NCBI GenBank assembly: GCA_009778035.1
Contig: WRKP01000001.1
Location: 60,456 to 124,455 of the forward strand
DNA: 64,000 nucleotides
Direction of reading: 5' to 3'
DNA from: Planctomycetaceae bacterium
Lineage (GTDB): Bacteria > Planctomycetota > Planctomycetia > Pirellulales > Thermoguttaceae
Position 1 is the stretch's first letter, and every line of letters begins with the position of its first letter. Position numbers and translations under genes: made by a program. This document shows positions 18,182-27,645 of this stretch, piece after piece. The notes beneath the pieces were generated by a model that saw only the letters and a list, made by a program, of their open reading frames with translations, did no database searches and had not been told where the DNA came from.

Positions 18182-18317
18182 AGTTTAACATTTTGCGGCG
18201 ATAATCTTGCATGCGTTGGTGCTCCTTTTTGTTTGACAATATTGTAATAACAGGCAGTGTAGCATGTTAACACAGGAATGTCAACTGGGCGTGAGTCTGC
18301 GAGCGAGCTTGCGCATA

Positions 18318-18345
18318 ACCCGGGTGCTTACGCCCCCGGGCTCGT
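18318..18345. repeat. REP-like palindrome
   Basis: ACCCGGGTGCTTACGCCCCC followed by GGGCTCGTGCGC, a copy of the dispersed GC palindrome with its typical tail, just upstream of the ABC exporter gene. Confidence 0.7.
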
Positions 18346-18420
18346 GCGCAATAATCCAATATGCGGTACAATAAAAGCATCCGTACAGAATGGATGCTTG
18401 CGCCCGAGAGCGTCACGATA

Positions 18421-20220
18421 ATGCAATTTTGGCAAAAAATTAAATCCTTCCTCAAAGCCGATAATCCACAAGCCCTTATCAAATGGTCCCTCTACGGACG
18501 CGTTTGGAACGAATGCGGCAAACCCTACTGGAAATGGATCGCTTTCGGCATCCTCTGCACCATCCTGGCCGCCGCCGCTGAAGCATTCTCCGTCTGGCTC
18601 GTCAAAATCATCGTCGAAACCGTCGAAGAAGGTATTACCCAAGAAGGATTAGACAAACTGACCACCGTCGGACTACTCGTCGTTGCCGCTTTCACCATCA
18701 AAGGCATCTTCGGCTACGGCAAAACTCTCACCATGGCAAAAGCCGGTCTGCTCGGCGTTACAAGCCTACGCCGCCGTGTGTACAAACACATGCTCAAACA
18801 GCCCATCTCCTTTTTTCACGGTACTCAAACCGGAACGCTCACGAACTACTTTACCCGAATGACCGATGCCGTCCTCGCGTTGGTTACGGATAACGTGATC
18901 ATCACCGTCCAAAGCATCGTTACACTGTTCTTTATGGTCGGACTGATGCTCTGGTTCGCTCCCCAAATGATGTTCGTGCTGTTGATTCTCGCTCCCTGCA
19001 TTTTAATACCGCTCGTCCTGATCACGAGAATGCGGCGGATTCTTGTCCGCACCAGTTTCAGTGCCGATGCGAATTCGATTACCCATATCAACCAGTCGAT
19101 TCTCGGGATCAAAACGATCCAATCCTTCGTTACGGAAGACAAGGAATCGCAAAATATGAATGTCATCGAGGATGTCCGAATCAAAGCGAATTTCAAAGCC
19201 GCATTGCTTGCCGGTTTGCAGACCCCGCTTTTGGAAATTATGATTTCCGTCGGCTTGTGCGTTGCGTTGATCGTCGGCGGATACTTCATTATGGAAGGCT
19301 CGATGACGACCGGCGATTTTTTGATGTTTCTGGTTGCACTGACGGCAATTTACAAGCCGGCCAAGTCGATGACAACCATCGGCGGCGGTATTCAGGCCGG
19401 TTTGATCGCTGCCGAAAATCTGTTTAACTTTTTGGACAAGCAATCCGAACTCGTCGATGCACCGAATGCGATTGAACTTCAATCTGCCCCGATGACGGTC
19501 AAGTTGCAGAACATTTCGTTTGCGTATAACGAAGCGGACGGCAATGTCTTGCAAAACATATCTTTGGAAATCAAGCCGGGAACGATTTGTGCGTTTGTCG
19601 GGCCGAGCGGCGGCGGGAAATCAACGCTGTTTAACCTTATTAACCGATTTTATGACCCGCAAGAAGGCAGCGTGTGCATCAACGGAATAGATGTTCGTGA
19701 TTGTACGTTGGAATCGCTGCACCGCAATATCGCGATGGTTTCGCAGGATGTGTTTTTGTTTAGCGGAACGATTGCGGAGAATATCGCTTACGGCAGTCCG
19801 ACGGCAACGCGGGCGCAAATCGAGTCGGCAGCGAGGGCGGCCAATGCGGATGAGTTTATTATGGATTTTCCAAATCAGTACAGTAGCGAGGTGGGCGAGC
19901 GTGGGGCGTTGCTTTCTGGCGGCCAGAAGCAGCGAATTGCGATTGCCCGGGCGATATTAAAGGATGCGCCGATATTGTTATTGGATGAAGCGACGAGTGC
20001 ATTAGATAGTCGATCGGAGCAGCATATTCAGTCTGCGCTTAGGAATTTGATGCATGGCCGAACAACTTTTGTGATTGCCCACCGTTTGGCGACGGTATTG
20101 GATGCGGACGTGATTTGCGTCATTAAGGACGGCTGCATGATCGAACGGGGAACCGATGCGGAGTTGTATGCTTTATGCGGCGAGTACAGGAAGTTGAAGG
20201 ATATACAGTTTAGCGGGTAA
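18421..20220 (+). CDS. MsbA-like ABC exporter (permease fused to ATPase)
   Basis: A 599-residue half-transporter that would act as a homodimer, exporting lipid A precursors, lipids or drugs. The N-terminal ~320 residues form a six-helix ABC membrane domain. The ATPase has Walker A GPSGGGKSTL at about residue 394, the signature LSGGQKQRIAIARA, Walker B ILLLDEATSALD and the switch His in VIAHRLATV. The ORF extends 20 codons to 18361, but a TACAAT -10 box at 18367-18372 lies inside that extension, so a start at 18421 (MQFWQKIKSFLK) or 18394 is more likely. The substrate cannot be told. Confidence 0.92.
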   Translation: MQFWQKIKSFLKADNPQALIKWSLYGRVWNECGKPYWKWIAFGILCTILAAAAEAFSVWLVKIIVETVEEGITQEGLDKLTTVGLLVVAAFTIKGIFGYGKTLTMAKAGLLGVTSLRRRVYKHMLKQPISFFHGTQTGTLTNYFTRMTDAVLALVTDNVIITVQSIVTLFFMVGLMLWFAPQMMFVLLILAPCILIPLVLITRMRRILVRTSFSADANSITHINQSILGIKTIQSFVTEDKESQNMNVIEDVRIKANFKAALLAGLQTPLLEIMISVGLCVALIVGGYFIMEGSMTTGDFLMFLVALTAIYKPAKSMTTIGGGIQAGLIAAENLFNFLDKQSELVDAPNAIELQSAPMTVKLQNISFAYNEADGNVLQNISLEIKPGTICAFVGPSGGGKSTLFNLINRFYDPQEGSVCINGIDVRDCTLESLHRNIAMVSQDVFLFSGTIAENIAYGSPTATRAQIESAARAANADEFIMDFPNQYSSEVGERGALLSGGQKQRIAIARAILKDAPILLLDEATSALDSRSEQHIQSALRNLMHGRTTFVIAHRLATVLDADVICVIKDGCMIERGTDAELYALCGEYRKLKDIQFSG

Positions 20221-20252
20221 GGAGTGCGAGCACACGAGTCTCGCGTCGGCCC

Positions 20253-22523
20253 TCAATTTTGCACCATTCGCCAAATGCCACTGTCCTGCATCGCATCCAA
20301 AGGGTCCCGCTCCGTCTGCGTGCCGTCAGGATATTGTATCCGGCTGTGCATCGCCGCTACAATCGAATTGACCACGCTCTTCTCAATGATCTTCAACTCA
20401 TTGAGCGTTAAGCCCGAATCGTCAAACTGGCCGTCATCCAACTTTTGCTTGATGATTGTCCGAATTTTCGCCTCAATCTTGTTCGGCGGTATGCCCGTCC
20501 CCAAACTCCGGCACGCACTCTCACTCGCATCCGCAATCATTAAAATTGCCGCCTCCTTCGTCTTCGGCTTCGGGCCGGGATAACGATACGTGCTCTCCGC
20601 CACATTTTCCTGCCCTTCCTTGATGGCCCTGCCGTAGAAAAACGAGGCCAACGAGGTTCCATGATGCTGTTCGATTAAGTCAATCAGCGGTTTCGGAATG
20701 TGATACTGCTTCGCCAAGTCCACGCCGTCTTTGACATGTGCAATCAAAACAATCGTACTGATTTGCGGCTCGAGATTGTCATGGACGTTGCCCATCCCGA
20801 ATTGGTTTTCGCTGAAGTATTCGGGCTTCATAATTTTCCCAATATCGTGAAAATGGGCCCCCACCCGGACGAGCAATCCCTTTGCGAGAATCGCATCGGC
20901 AGCATTTTCTGCGATGATACCGACCTGTATGCAATGTCCGTGCGTTGCGGGTGCGGCCTTGATCAATTTTTGGATCAGCGGATGGGACATATCGCCCAAC
21001 TCGAGCAGACTCATATCGGTCAAGATGCCGAACTGCCGTTCAATAAACGGCAAAATGCCCGTCATCAACAATCCCGCCAACACCGCCCAGAGAAAATTGA
21101 TAGCGGCATCGACATAAAGTTGCCCGACGAAAAACCGGTCATCTTGAATTCCCAGCGCAACCGTCAGCACGAAGGCGACCAAGCCGGAAATAATGCTGAC
21201 GGTCACTAATTTTCCCCGAGATCGCAATCTTCCGAGTTGGATTGCCGTCGCGACGGATGTCCCGAACAGAACGATAAACGAGGCAATCCCGCTGCCGTTA
21301 CCGCTGATGATGACGATCGTCAGAAAAACGGCCAAAATCGTCGCGAGTTGCCAGGAATAGATGACCGCAATGAACATCACAAAGAGCATAATCGCAAGGA
21401 TTTCGGGCTCCGTTCCGATGAGCGTCAGCCACGGCGTGTACTGTGCGGCAACGATCGTCGCGATCATCCCGAGCATCAGATAGAAGAATGCTTGCGGGGT
21501 TTGTGGCCGACGGCGTTCCGTCCGAAAACACAGCGAAACGACAATCAGCAGGGTCAGAAAAAACACGCTGCTGACGGAGATGAATCGGCCAAGCCGTTCC
21601 GTTTGCGTCCGTGTGCGGAGGAAGGCTTTGTATTCTGCCAGGAGCAAATCAATATCGCCGCGTTGGAGCGTCGTGCCGGCTTTGACGAGCAGTTGCCCTT
21701 GCGTGTACTCCACGACGACGTCTTCGACGGCATCGGCTGCTTCCTTGGCAATGATGGCGGTCGCGTGCTGGTCTTCTCGAAGCGTTTCCGGTATTTTGGG
21801 GTAAATCCAATTAAAAAGTTGGTCGCCCAAGTGTTGATTCCGCATTTCACGATGCATGGCATACCGCATTAACGCACCATCGCGAAGCAAAACCTGGCTC
21901 ACGCTGTATTCTTGCAACTGGTCCATGTTGCCGTCTCGGCGATAAACCAAAATCCGGTCTTGGCTTCCGTGTTCCGGGCCGAAGGGAAGCCGCATGAGTA
22001 TCCCGGATTCCTCAAACGGACTGAACATGCGGTACAATTTCAACTGGAATTCGTCAAAATTGGTCTCATTTCTAAAATAGGCAACGAAATCCGCAAAAGC
22101 GGCCTCGGCATCCTGGTGTTCGAGAATTTCCTCGTGCCCGGTAGGACGCAGAAAATCCAGCCAAAGAGGCCTATCCTGTTCTTCGAGTTCGGAGTAGGTA
22201 CTGGCCCTGGCCAGGACAACGACGGTATTCCAAAGTGCTTCGCGGAGTTGGATCAGGGGCTGCGGGTCGTTGATAAAGACGTGCGGAGCAGAAATTCTGG
22301 CGTGGTAGGCTTCGAGTTGCGTTTGTTCGGGACTGAATACGGCAAACGGCGTATTGCAGATGATGTCGCGGTCGATAATTTGGTTAATTCGGAAGCGGAA
22401 AGGGGGATTCCAAGCAGCAACGACGCAGCCGAAAACGATGGACGTCAGGAACATGAGGACGATGAACTTCCCTCGGTGTCCGTTTTTGAGGAAGGCGGCG
22501 GTTCGATTAAAAAATCCGTGCAT
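20253..22523 (-). CDS. PgpH-like 7TM receptor HD-family phosphohydrolase
   Basis: A large membrane protein with an N-terminal TM helix (about residues 20-38), a long extracytoplasmic 7TMR-HDED domain, seven TM helices and a C-terminal cytoplasmic HD domain with ATHGHCIQVG and HFHDIGK near residue 557, then LIEQHHGTSL. In Listeria this architecture is the c-di-AMP phosphodiesterase PgpH. A DAC-domain protein in this window (6014-6943) makes c-di-AMP hydrolysis plausible here. The start is uncertain: 22523 (MHGFFNRTAAFLKNG) or 22601. The ybeY gene that often neighbours pgpH is 17 kb away. Confidence 0.88.
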   Translation of the reverse strand: MHGFFNRTAAFLKNGHRGKFIVLMFLTSIVFGCVVAAWNPPFRFRINQIIDRDIICNTPFAVFSPEQTQLEAYHARISAPHVFINDPQPLIQLREALWNTVVVLARASTYSELEEQDRPLWLDFLRPTGHEEILEHQDAEAAFADFVAYFRNETNFDEFQLKLYRMFSPFEESGILMRLPFGPEHGSQDRILVYRRDGNMDQLQEYSVSQVLLRDGALMRYAMHREMRNQHLGDQLFNWIYPKIPETLREDQHATAIIAKEAADAVEDVVVEYTQGQLLVKAGTTLQRGDIDLLLAEYKAFLRTRTQTERLGRFISVSSVFFLTLLIVVSLCFRTERRRPQTPQAFFYLMLGMIATIVAAQYTPWLTLIGTEPEILAIMLFVMFIAVIYSWQLATILAVFLTIVIISGNGSGIASFIVLFGTSVATAIQLGRLRSRGKLVTVSIISGLVAFVLTVALGIQDDRFFVGQLYVDAAINFLWAVLAGLLMTGILPFIERQFGILTDMSLLELGDMSHPLIQKLIKAAPATHGHCIQVGIIAENAADAILAKGLLVRVGAHFHDIGKIMKPEYFSENQFGMGNVHDNLEPQISTIVLIAHVKDGVDLAKQYHIPKPLIDLIEQHHGTSLASFFYGRAIKEGQENVAESTYRYPGPKPKTKEAAILMIADASESACRSLGTGIPPNKIEAKIRTIIKQKLDDGQFDDSGLTLNELKIIEKSVVNSIVAAMHSRIQYPDGTQTERDPLDAMQDSGIWRMVQN

Positions 22524-22722
22524 CCCGGAACGTTGAGCAACTCGTTCGCTTCGGGTCGCGACCGCCGGAAAGCGGTGCCAGGTAGATGATGGAGTCGGCA
22601 TATAGACGGACCTGCACAGCACAAGTCCGTTTCGTTATAGGGAGAACGTCCATGATTCTAACCAAAAAACAAGATTTTGCAAGGCAAGAGGTACATAGCC
22701 CGGCTCGTGGGTGATTTCGCCC

Positions 22723-22751
22723 TTGTTTTTTTGGCCAAGAAGTGCTAGAAT
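22723..22751 (+). promoter_or_regulatory. Promoter of the hybrid histidine kinase
   Basis: TTGTTT (22723-22728), a 17-base spacer and TAGAAT (22746-22751), five bases before the ATG at 22757. Confidence 0.55.
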
Positions 22752-22756
22752 ACATA

Positions 22757-25700
22757 ATGCGGCCAGTTTGCCCCATTTTTATCCATTCGTCCATGAATAT
22801 GCCCGATTGCAATGTCGATGAAAAGATTGCGCAACGGACTAAATGCACACCGGCCATCGGCATTCGCACAAAACTGATCGGCATCTTCCTGCTCGTTCAA
22901 ATTTTCCCCCTTATCCTCCTCGCCTACATCGCCTGGCATACCATGGCCGCCGTCGGAAACGCTACCCGCGATACCGCCGTTGCCGACTCGCGAAATGCTC
23001 TGACCGACATGGCCGTCGAAAATATCGAACGTATCACCACCGATACCGCCCAACGAATTGCCACCTTCCTCTATCACCGCGACGTCGACCTCACCAATTT
23101 AGCCCAATTTTGCCGACACTTTCAATTAGACGATCCCGACGTCGCCCTCCACCGCATCGAGGAATTTTTTGCCAATTTCAGCGAAAATAAACTCGGCCTC
23201 ATCCGCCGACACGGCGAATGGAAAATCGGCGACGATGGGATCTCCTGGGTGCAAGTCAATCCCTACATCCAGCCGGTCGAAACGGGAAGCCGCTCCGTGA
23301 ATCCCGAAAACGATGTCGCCTTCGGCAGTGCAACGTTTCGCTACCGTCCGCCCTACGGTTTCGGCGATATTCCCGAACATTTCGACCAAGTCCCCTTCTA
23401 CGACGAAATCGCTCTGCTCGACAAAAACGGCCAGCAACTCGTCAAATACGTTACGCCCCATTCAACGAAAACGCGGTTTCCCTTTCCCAAAGAATTACTC
23501 GACGTTTCCGACCCGAAAAATACGTTCGTCAAAGCCGAACGCTATTTTGACGAGTTGCCCAACCTCGGCAAAACGGACATTTACGTCTCCGATGTCATCG
23601 GAGCCTACGTTCCCTCCCGATTTATCGGAATGTACACGCCGGATAACGTTGCCGCCGTCCACAAAACCTTTCATCCCGAAGCCGAAGCGTATGCCGGAGC
23701 CGAAAACCCCAAAGGAATCCGCTTTGAAGGCATCATCCGCTGGGTCAAACCGGTACTCGATGCCGACGACGAAGTGCAGGGTTACGTAACATTCGCGTTG
23801 AATCACGATCATCTTTTGTCGAAAGTTCAGCACATTACGCCGATGCCGCAACGTTATACCGAACTGTCCGATGCGTCCGAAGGCAACTACGCGTTCATTT
23901 GGGACTATAATGGCCGAAGCATTGCGCATCCCCGGCATCATTCGATTGTCGGATACAATCCAGAAACGGGCAAACCGGAAACCCCTTGGCTCGAACAGAC
24001 GCTGTACGACGAAATGATTGCGTCGGGATTCGACCGGGCCGATTGGCAGGATTACATCGCAACCCTGTATGACTATGTCCCCTGGACGGGCGACAGCAAT
24101 TCCTTGGCCTATCAATCGCGATCGAAGGAACTGTCTGCCGAATTAGAAACATTGGGGTTCGTCGGGTTGGATGGGCGGTTTCTCAATAACGCTCCGCAAT
24201 GTACCGGCTGGATGAACTTAACCGAAGACGGCGGGTCAGGCTCGTTTTACATCAAATGGAGCGGACTCGATAAGTTGACCACGGCGGCGGCGATCCCCTA
24301 CTATACCGGACAGTATTCGCCGGAAGTCCGCGGCAATTACCGGGGATTCGGCTTTGTTACCATCGGGGCGGGCGTCGATGATTTCAACAAACCGGCACAG
24401 ATTCTGGGCGATACGCTCGAAAAAATGATTGACGATAACATCCTGGATACGGCATTTTTGCTGTTTTGGGCGACGGTCGCCCTGTCAATCATTGCATTTT
24501 CCGTGGCGATTTTGATGGCGTCTTTCTTGTCCCGAAGGCTTCGATGGCTGATTACCGGAATCAACCAATTCCGGCGGGGCTATCGGACGTTCCGGTTTAC
24601 GGCGGACATTCGGGACGAGTTCGGCCTTTTGGCGAAAGCGTTCGACGAAATGGCGGATAATATCGTCCAAAGTGCGAGAACTCCGTATGTGATTACCGAC
24701 TTGGATTTGAACATCATCTACGCGAACGAACGCTGCCTGGAAGTTACGGGAGATGAAAAACTCGAAGATATTGTCGGGCGGTCTTACAAGGACAAGAGCA
24801 TTTACAGATTCGGTTCCGAATGCTGTCCGGTAACGGCGTTGCACCAAGGACAAAAACGGGGAAAAGTCGTATACGCAGAACGGACCGGCAAATACTTTTA
24901 TGGGACGGCCAACTATTTCTTTGATGAACGCGGAGAAAAACGGGGATATATCATTTCGAGCACCGATGTTACGGAACTCTCGCAAAAACAACTGGAATTG
25001 GAACAAGCGGTCAGCGAAATGCAAAGGGCCAACCAACACAAAAGCCGATTCCTTGCACGAATGAGCCACGAACTGCGGACGCCGATGAATGCGATGCTCG
25101 GACTCAATGACCTGATGCAATCGCAACTCGGGTACATTGCCGACTTGGAAGGCCAACGGGAATTGAGCGAATATCTGACGCAGTTGCGGAGTTCGTCGTT
25201 GCGGTTGCTCAACCTGCTCAATGATGTTCTGGAAACGTCCGATATGGAAGGCGGTCACGTCGAATTGGTCAACGGCCCCTTGGATTTGCCGATTATGTTC
25301 GAGGCGATTTCCGTAAAAATCGAGGCGGAATGCTGTGCCAAAAACGTATCGTTTTACACCTACTTCGATGATGCGATTCCGGTGAAATTTTTCGCCGACG
25401 GTATGCGGTTGCAACGGGTTCTGCTCAATTTGCTCAACAATGCCGTCCGGCAAACATCGAAAGGCGGACGAATCGATTTTGTCGCACAAATGACCGAACA
25501 GAAAGGGGATCAAGCGAAAATCTTTTTTGCCGTACGGCACTGCGAAGCCAATTCAAGAATCGGGCGTGGAATCAGCACTCCGCAGGAATTGAAACTCGGG
25601 GATGATTCTTACGGTAATGGACTCGGACTGATGGTGGTCCAAAAAATCCTGGAACTGTTTAATTCGCATATTAACATCCGAAGCGACGGGGGAACCGAAT

Positions 25701-26179
25701 TATCCTTTGAGGTTTGGTTGCAGGAAGAAGAGCACGAGGAGAGAGCCGCCGTGATTCCTTTTGGGAAATGTTTTGTGGGCCAAAAAACGTTGGTTGTCGA
25801 TGATGTGCGGATCAACCGTATCGTATTGGTCAATTTATTACGGGAATTTGGCTTTGTGGTGGACGAGGCCGAGGACGGCAAGGAGGCGTTTGAAAAGTTC
25901 TTGAAATCGCCGGAAAACACCTACAGTATTGTGTTTATGGACATCCAGATGCCGATCATGGATGGTTGGGAGGCGACGATTACGATTCGTAATTTACCGC
26001 GTCGTGATGCGAAGACGATTCCGATCGTAGCGATCAGTGCGAATGCGTTTCAGGAGGACATTGAGAAATCGCAGGCGAGCGGACTGAATGCGCATTATCC
26101 GAAGCCGGTGCAGAAGGAGATGTTGAGTGAGATATTGAACAATTTCGCCGGCGGCAAAACGGGCAACCAACGGGTGTAA
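22757..26179 (+). CDS. Hybrid sensor histidine kinase with receiver domain
   Basis: A 1140-residue membrane kinase. A TM helix at about residues 45-62 and another near 575-600 bracket a ~500-residue periplasmic sensor (Cache-like). HAMP follows, then PAS (TPYVITDLDLNIIYANE), HisKA with the phospho-acceptor His in LARMSHELRTPMNAMLG, a HATPase domain (N box LLNLLNNAVRQT, G2 GNGLGLMVVQ) and a C-terminal REC with FMDIQMPIMDG. The G1 box, normally D-x-G-x-G, cannot be found before GRGISTP, so ATP binding may be altered. The ligand and output partner are unknown. The start follows a promoter 5 bases upstream, so the mRNA is probably leaderless; Met at 22793 is an alternative. Confidence 0.9.
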   Translation: MRPVCPIFIHSSMNMPDCNVDEKIAQRTKCTPAIGIRTKLIGIFLLVQIFPLILLAYIAWHTMAAVGNATRDTAVADSRNALTDMAVENIERITTDTAQRIATFLYHRDVDLTNLAQFCRHFQLDDPDVALHRIEEFFANFSENKLGLIRRHGEWKIGDDGISWVQVNPYIQPVETGSRSVNPENDVAFGSATFRYRPPYGFGDIPEHFDQVPFYDEIALLDKNGQQLVKYVTPHSTKTRFPFPKELLDVSDPKNTFVKAERYFDELPNLGKTDIYVSDVIGAYVPSRFIGMYTPDNVAAVHKTFHPEAEAYAGAENPKGIRFEGIIRWVKPVLDADDEVQGYVTFALNHDHLLSKVQHITPMPQRYTELSDASEGNYAFIWDYNGRSIAHPRHHSIVGYNPETGKPETPWLEQTLYDEMIASGFDRADWQDYIATLYDYVPWTGDSNSLAYQSRSKELSAELETLGFVGLDGRFLNNAPQCTGWMNLTEDGGSGSFYIKWSGLDKLTTAAAIPYYTGQYSPEVRGNYRGFGFVTIGAGVDDFNKPAQILGDTLEKMIDDNILDTAFLLFWATVALSIIAFSVAILMASFLSRRLRWLITGINQFRRGYRTFRFTADIRDEFGLLAKAFDEMADNIVQSARTPYVITDLDLNIIYANERCLEVTGDEKLEDIVGRSYKDKSIYRFGSECCPVTALHQGQKRGKVVYAERTGKYFYGTANYFFDERGEKRGYIISSTDVTELSQKQLELEQAVSEMQRANQHKSRFLARMSHELRTPMNAMLGLNDLMQSQLGYIADLEGQRELSEYLTQLRSSSLRLLNLLNDVLETSDMEGGHVELVNGPLDLPIMFEAISVKIEAECCAKNVSFYTYFDDAIPVKFFADGMRLQRVLLNLLNNAVRQTSKGGRIDFVAQMTEQKGDQAKIFFAVRHCEANSRIGRGISTPQELKLGDDSYGNGLGLMVVQKILELFNSHINIRSDGGTELSFEVWLQEEEHEERAAVIPFGKCFVGQKTLVVDDVRINRIVLVNLLREFGFVVDEAEDGKEAFEKFLKSPENTYSIVFMDIQMPIMDGWEATITIRNLPRRDAKTIPIVAISANAFQEDIEKSQASGLNAHYPKPVQKEMLSEILNNFAGGKTGNQRV

Positions 26180-26184
26180 AATCG

Positions 26185-26213
26185 CTCGTGCGCTCACGCC
26201 CCCGCTCTTGCGA
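26185..26213. repeat. REP-like half repeat
   Basis: GTGCGCTCACGCCCCCGCTC plus CTTGCG, a degenerate copy of the dispersed palindrome after the kinase gene. Confidence 0.6.
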
Positions 26214-26231
26214 TGCACGCTGTTTGCATAC

Positions 26232-26260
26232 TTGAATCTTCCGCGGCAATCATTTACAAT
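26232..26260 (+). promoter_or_regulatory. Promoter of the Gfo/Idh/MocA gene
   Basis: TTGAAT (26232-26237), a 17-base spacer and TACAAT (26255-26260). The leader is about 60 bases and ends with a GAGGAAA Shine-Dalgarno. Confidence 0.6.
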
Positions 26261-26326
26261 GATCGGCGAAGCACGCCGTTTGCAACGGCTCTTTCACTGG
26301 TCTTCTAACAACAATCGAGGAAAAAC

Positions 26327-27535
26327 ATGGCAGATAAAATCAACGTCGCCCTCATCGGGCAAGGCTTTATGGGGCGATCCCATTCCAACGCTTGGGGACA
26401 AGTTGCGAAATTCTTTGATCCCCCCCTCAATCCCATCATGCACACCGTCTACGGAATGCAAGGCGAAAACCCGCAAGTCTTTGCCGAAAAATGGGGCTGG
26501 AAAAATGCCTCCACCGACTGGGATGCACTCGTTAAATCCCCAGAAATCGGCATCGTTGACATCGTTACGCCGAATTTCATGCACGCTCCGCCCGCCAAAG
26601 CCGCCATCGCCGCCGGGAAACCCTGCGCCTGCGAAAAACCAATCGCCGGAACGCTTGCCGAAGCACGCGAAATGGCCGAAGCCGCACAAAAAGCCAAAGT
26701 CGATACCTTCGTTTGGTTCAATTACCGCCGTGCGCCCGCCGTTGCCTTTGCTCATCAACTCGTCAAGCAAGGCGTCATCGGCGAAATTCGGCACATCAGA
26801 GCATCCTATCTGCAAGATTGGGCCGATGAATCCGTCCCGTTTGCCTGGCGGTTCAAAAAAGAACTCGCCGGAAGCGGCTCGCACGGCGACCTGAATGCTC
26901 ATATCATTGATATGACCCGATTCGTCAGCGGTTTGGAAATCGAAACCGTCTGCGGCGCGATTGCGGAAACTTTCGTCAAACAGCGTAAAATCATCGAGCA
27001 GGATTCCGGCGGCGGAATCGTTACGGACGAGCAGATGCGTTATGCCAAAGCCGATGCGGGTACGGCCAAGATGGGCGAAGTAACGGTCGATGATGCCGTG
27101 CTCTTTCTGGTCAAATACAACAATGGTGCGGTCGGTTCTTACGAAGCGGCACGTCAAGCGACGGGCAATCAGAATGCGAATGGTTGGGAAATTAACGGAA
27201 CGAAGGGGTCGCTCAAGTTCAATTTTGAGAGTATGAACACGTTGGAATACTATGATGCGACGCGGCCTCGTGGCGTGCAGGGTTGGACGACGATTATGTG
27301 TACGCATGGCGGCGACCATCCGTATGTTGCGAATTATTGGCCGGATGCACATATTATTGGATACGAGCATTGTTTTACGAGTATGGCATATGACATATTA
27401 TTGAAGTTGGCGGGCAAGGAGCCGACGGTGCCGCTTCCTGATTTTAATGATGCGTATCAAACGCAACGGGTATTGGAAGCCGCAATGCTTTGTGCGGAGG
27501 AGAAGCGTTGGATTAACTTGGCTGACGTGAAGTGA
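26327..27535 (+). CDS. Gfo/Idh/MocA family oxidoreductase
   Basis: A 402-residue NAD(P)-dependent sugar or inositol oxidoreductase-like protein. The Rossmann motif is VALIGQGFMGRSHSNAW at residues 7-23, followed by DIVTPNFMHAPPAKAAIAAG and CEKPIAGTLAEAREM, where Lys of CEKP is the usual catalytic or cofactor residue. GSHGDLNAHIIDMTRF gives the His/Asp substrate-site signature. No signal peptide is present, so it should be cytoplasmic. A GAGGAAAAAC site precedes the ATG. The substrate is unknown; planctomycetes have many paralogs. Confidence 0.9.
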   Translation: MADKINVALIGQGFMGRSHSNAWGQVAKFFDPPLNPIMHTVYGMQGENPQVFAEKWGWKNASTDWDALVKSPEIGIVDIVTPNFMHAPPAKAAIAAGKPCACEKPIAGTLAEAREMAEAAQKAKVDTFVWFNYRRAPAVAFAHQLVKQGVIGEIRHIRASYLQDWADESVPFAWRFKKELAGSGSHGDLNAHIIDMTRFVSGLEIETVCGAIAETFVKQRKIIEQDSGGGIVTDEQMRYAKADAGTAKMGEVTVDDAVLFLVKYNNGAVGSYEAARQATGNQNANGWEINGTKGSLKFNFESMNTLEYYDATRPRGVQGWTTIMCTHGGDHPYVANYWPDAHIIGYEHCFTSMAYDILLKLAGKEPTVPLPDFNDAYQTQRVLEAAMLCAEEKRWINLADVK

Positions 27536-27566
27536 TGAGTGCGGCGATTGCATGCGGCTGTTGTGC

Positions 27567-27596
27567 AAGAGCGGGGGCTCACGCCCCCGGCTCGTA
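27567..27596. repeat. REP-like palindrome
   Basis: GCGGGGGCTCACGCCCCCGG followed by CTCGTACGC, between the oxidoreductase and ubiA genes and ending just upstream of the ubiA promoter. Confidence 0.75.
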
Positions 27597-27609
27597 CGCT
27601 CGCATACGC

Positions 27610-27638
27610 TTGAATTGCCAAATATACTCTGATACCAT
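27610..27638 (+). promoter_or_regulatory. Promoter of ubiA-like gene
   Basis: TTGAAT (27610-27615), a 17-base spacer and TACCAT (27633-27638); the predicted +1 is within one base of the ATG at 27646. Confidence 0.6.
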
Positions 27639-27645
27639 ACACAAA

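Noticed and set aside
20700..22589. Plus-strand ORFs opposite the PgpH-like gene
   Set aside because: They are shadows with no recognisable domain; the minus strand carries the HD protein.
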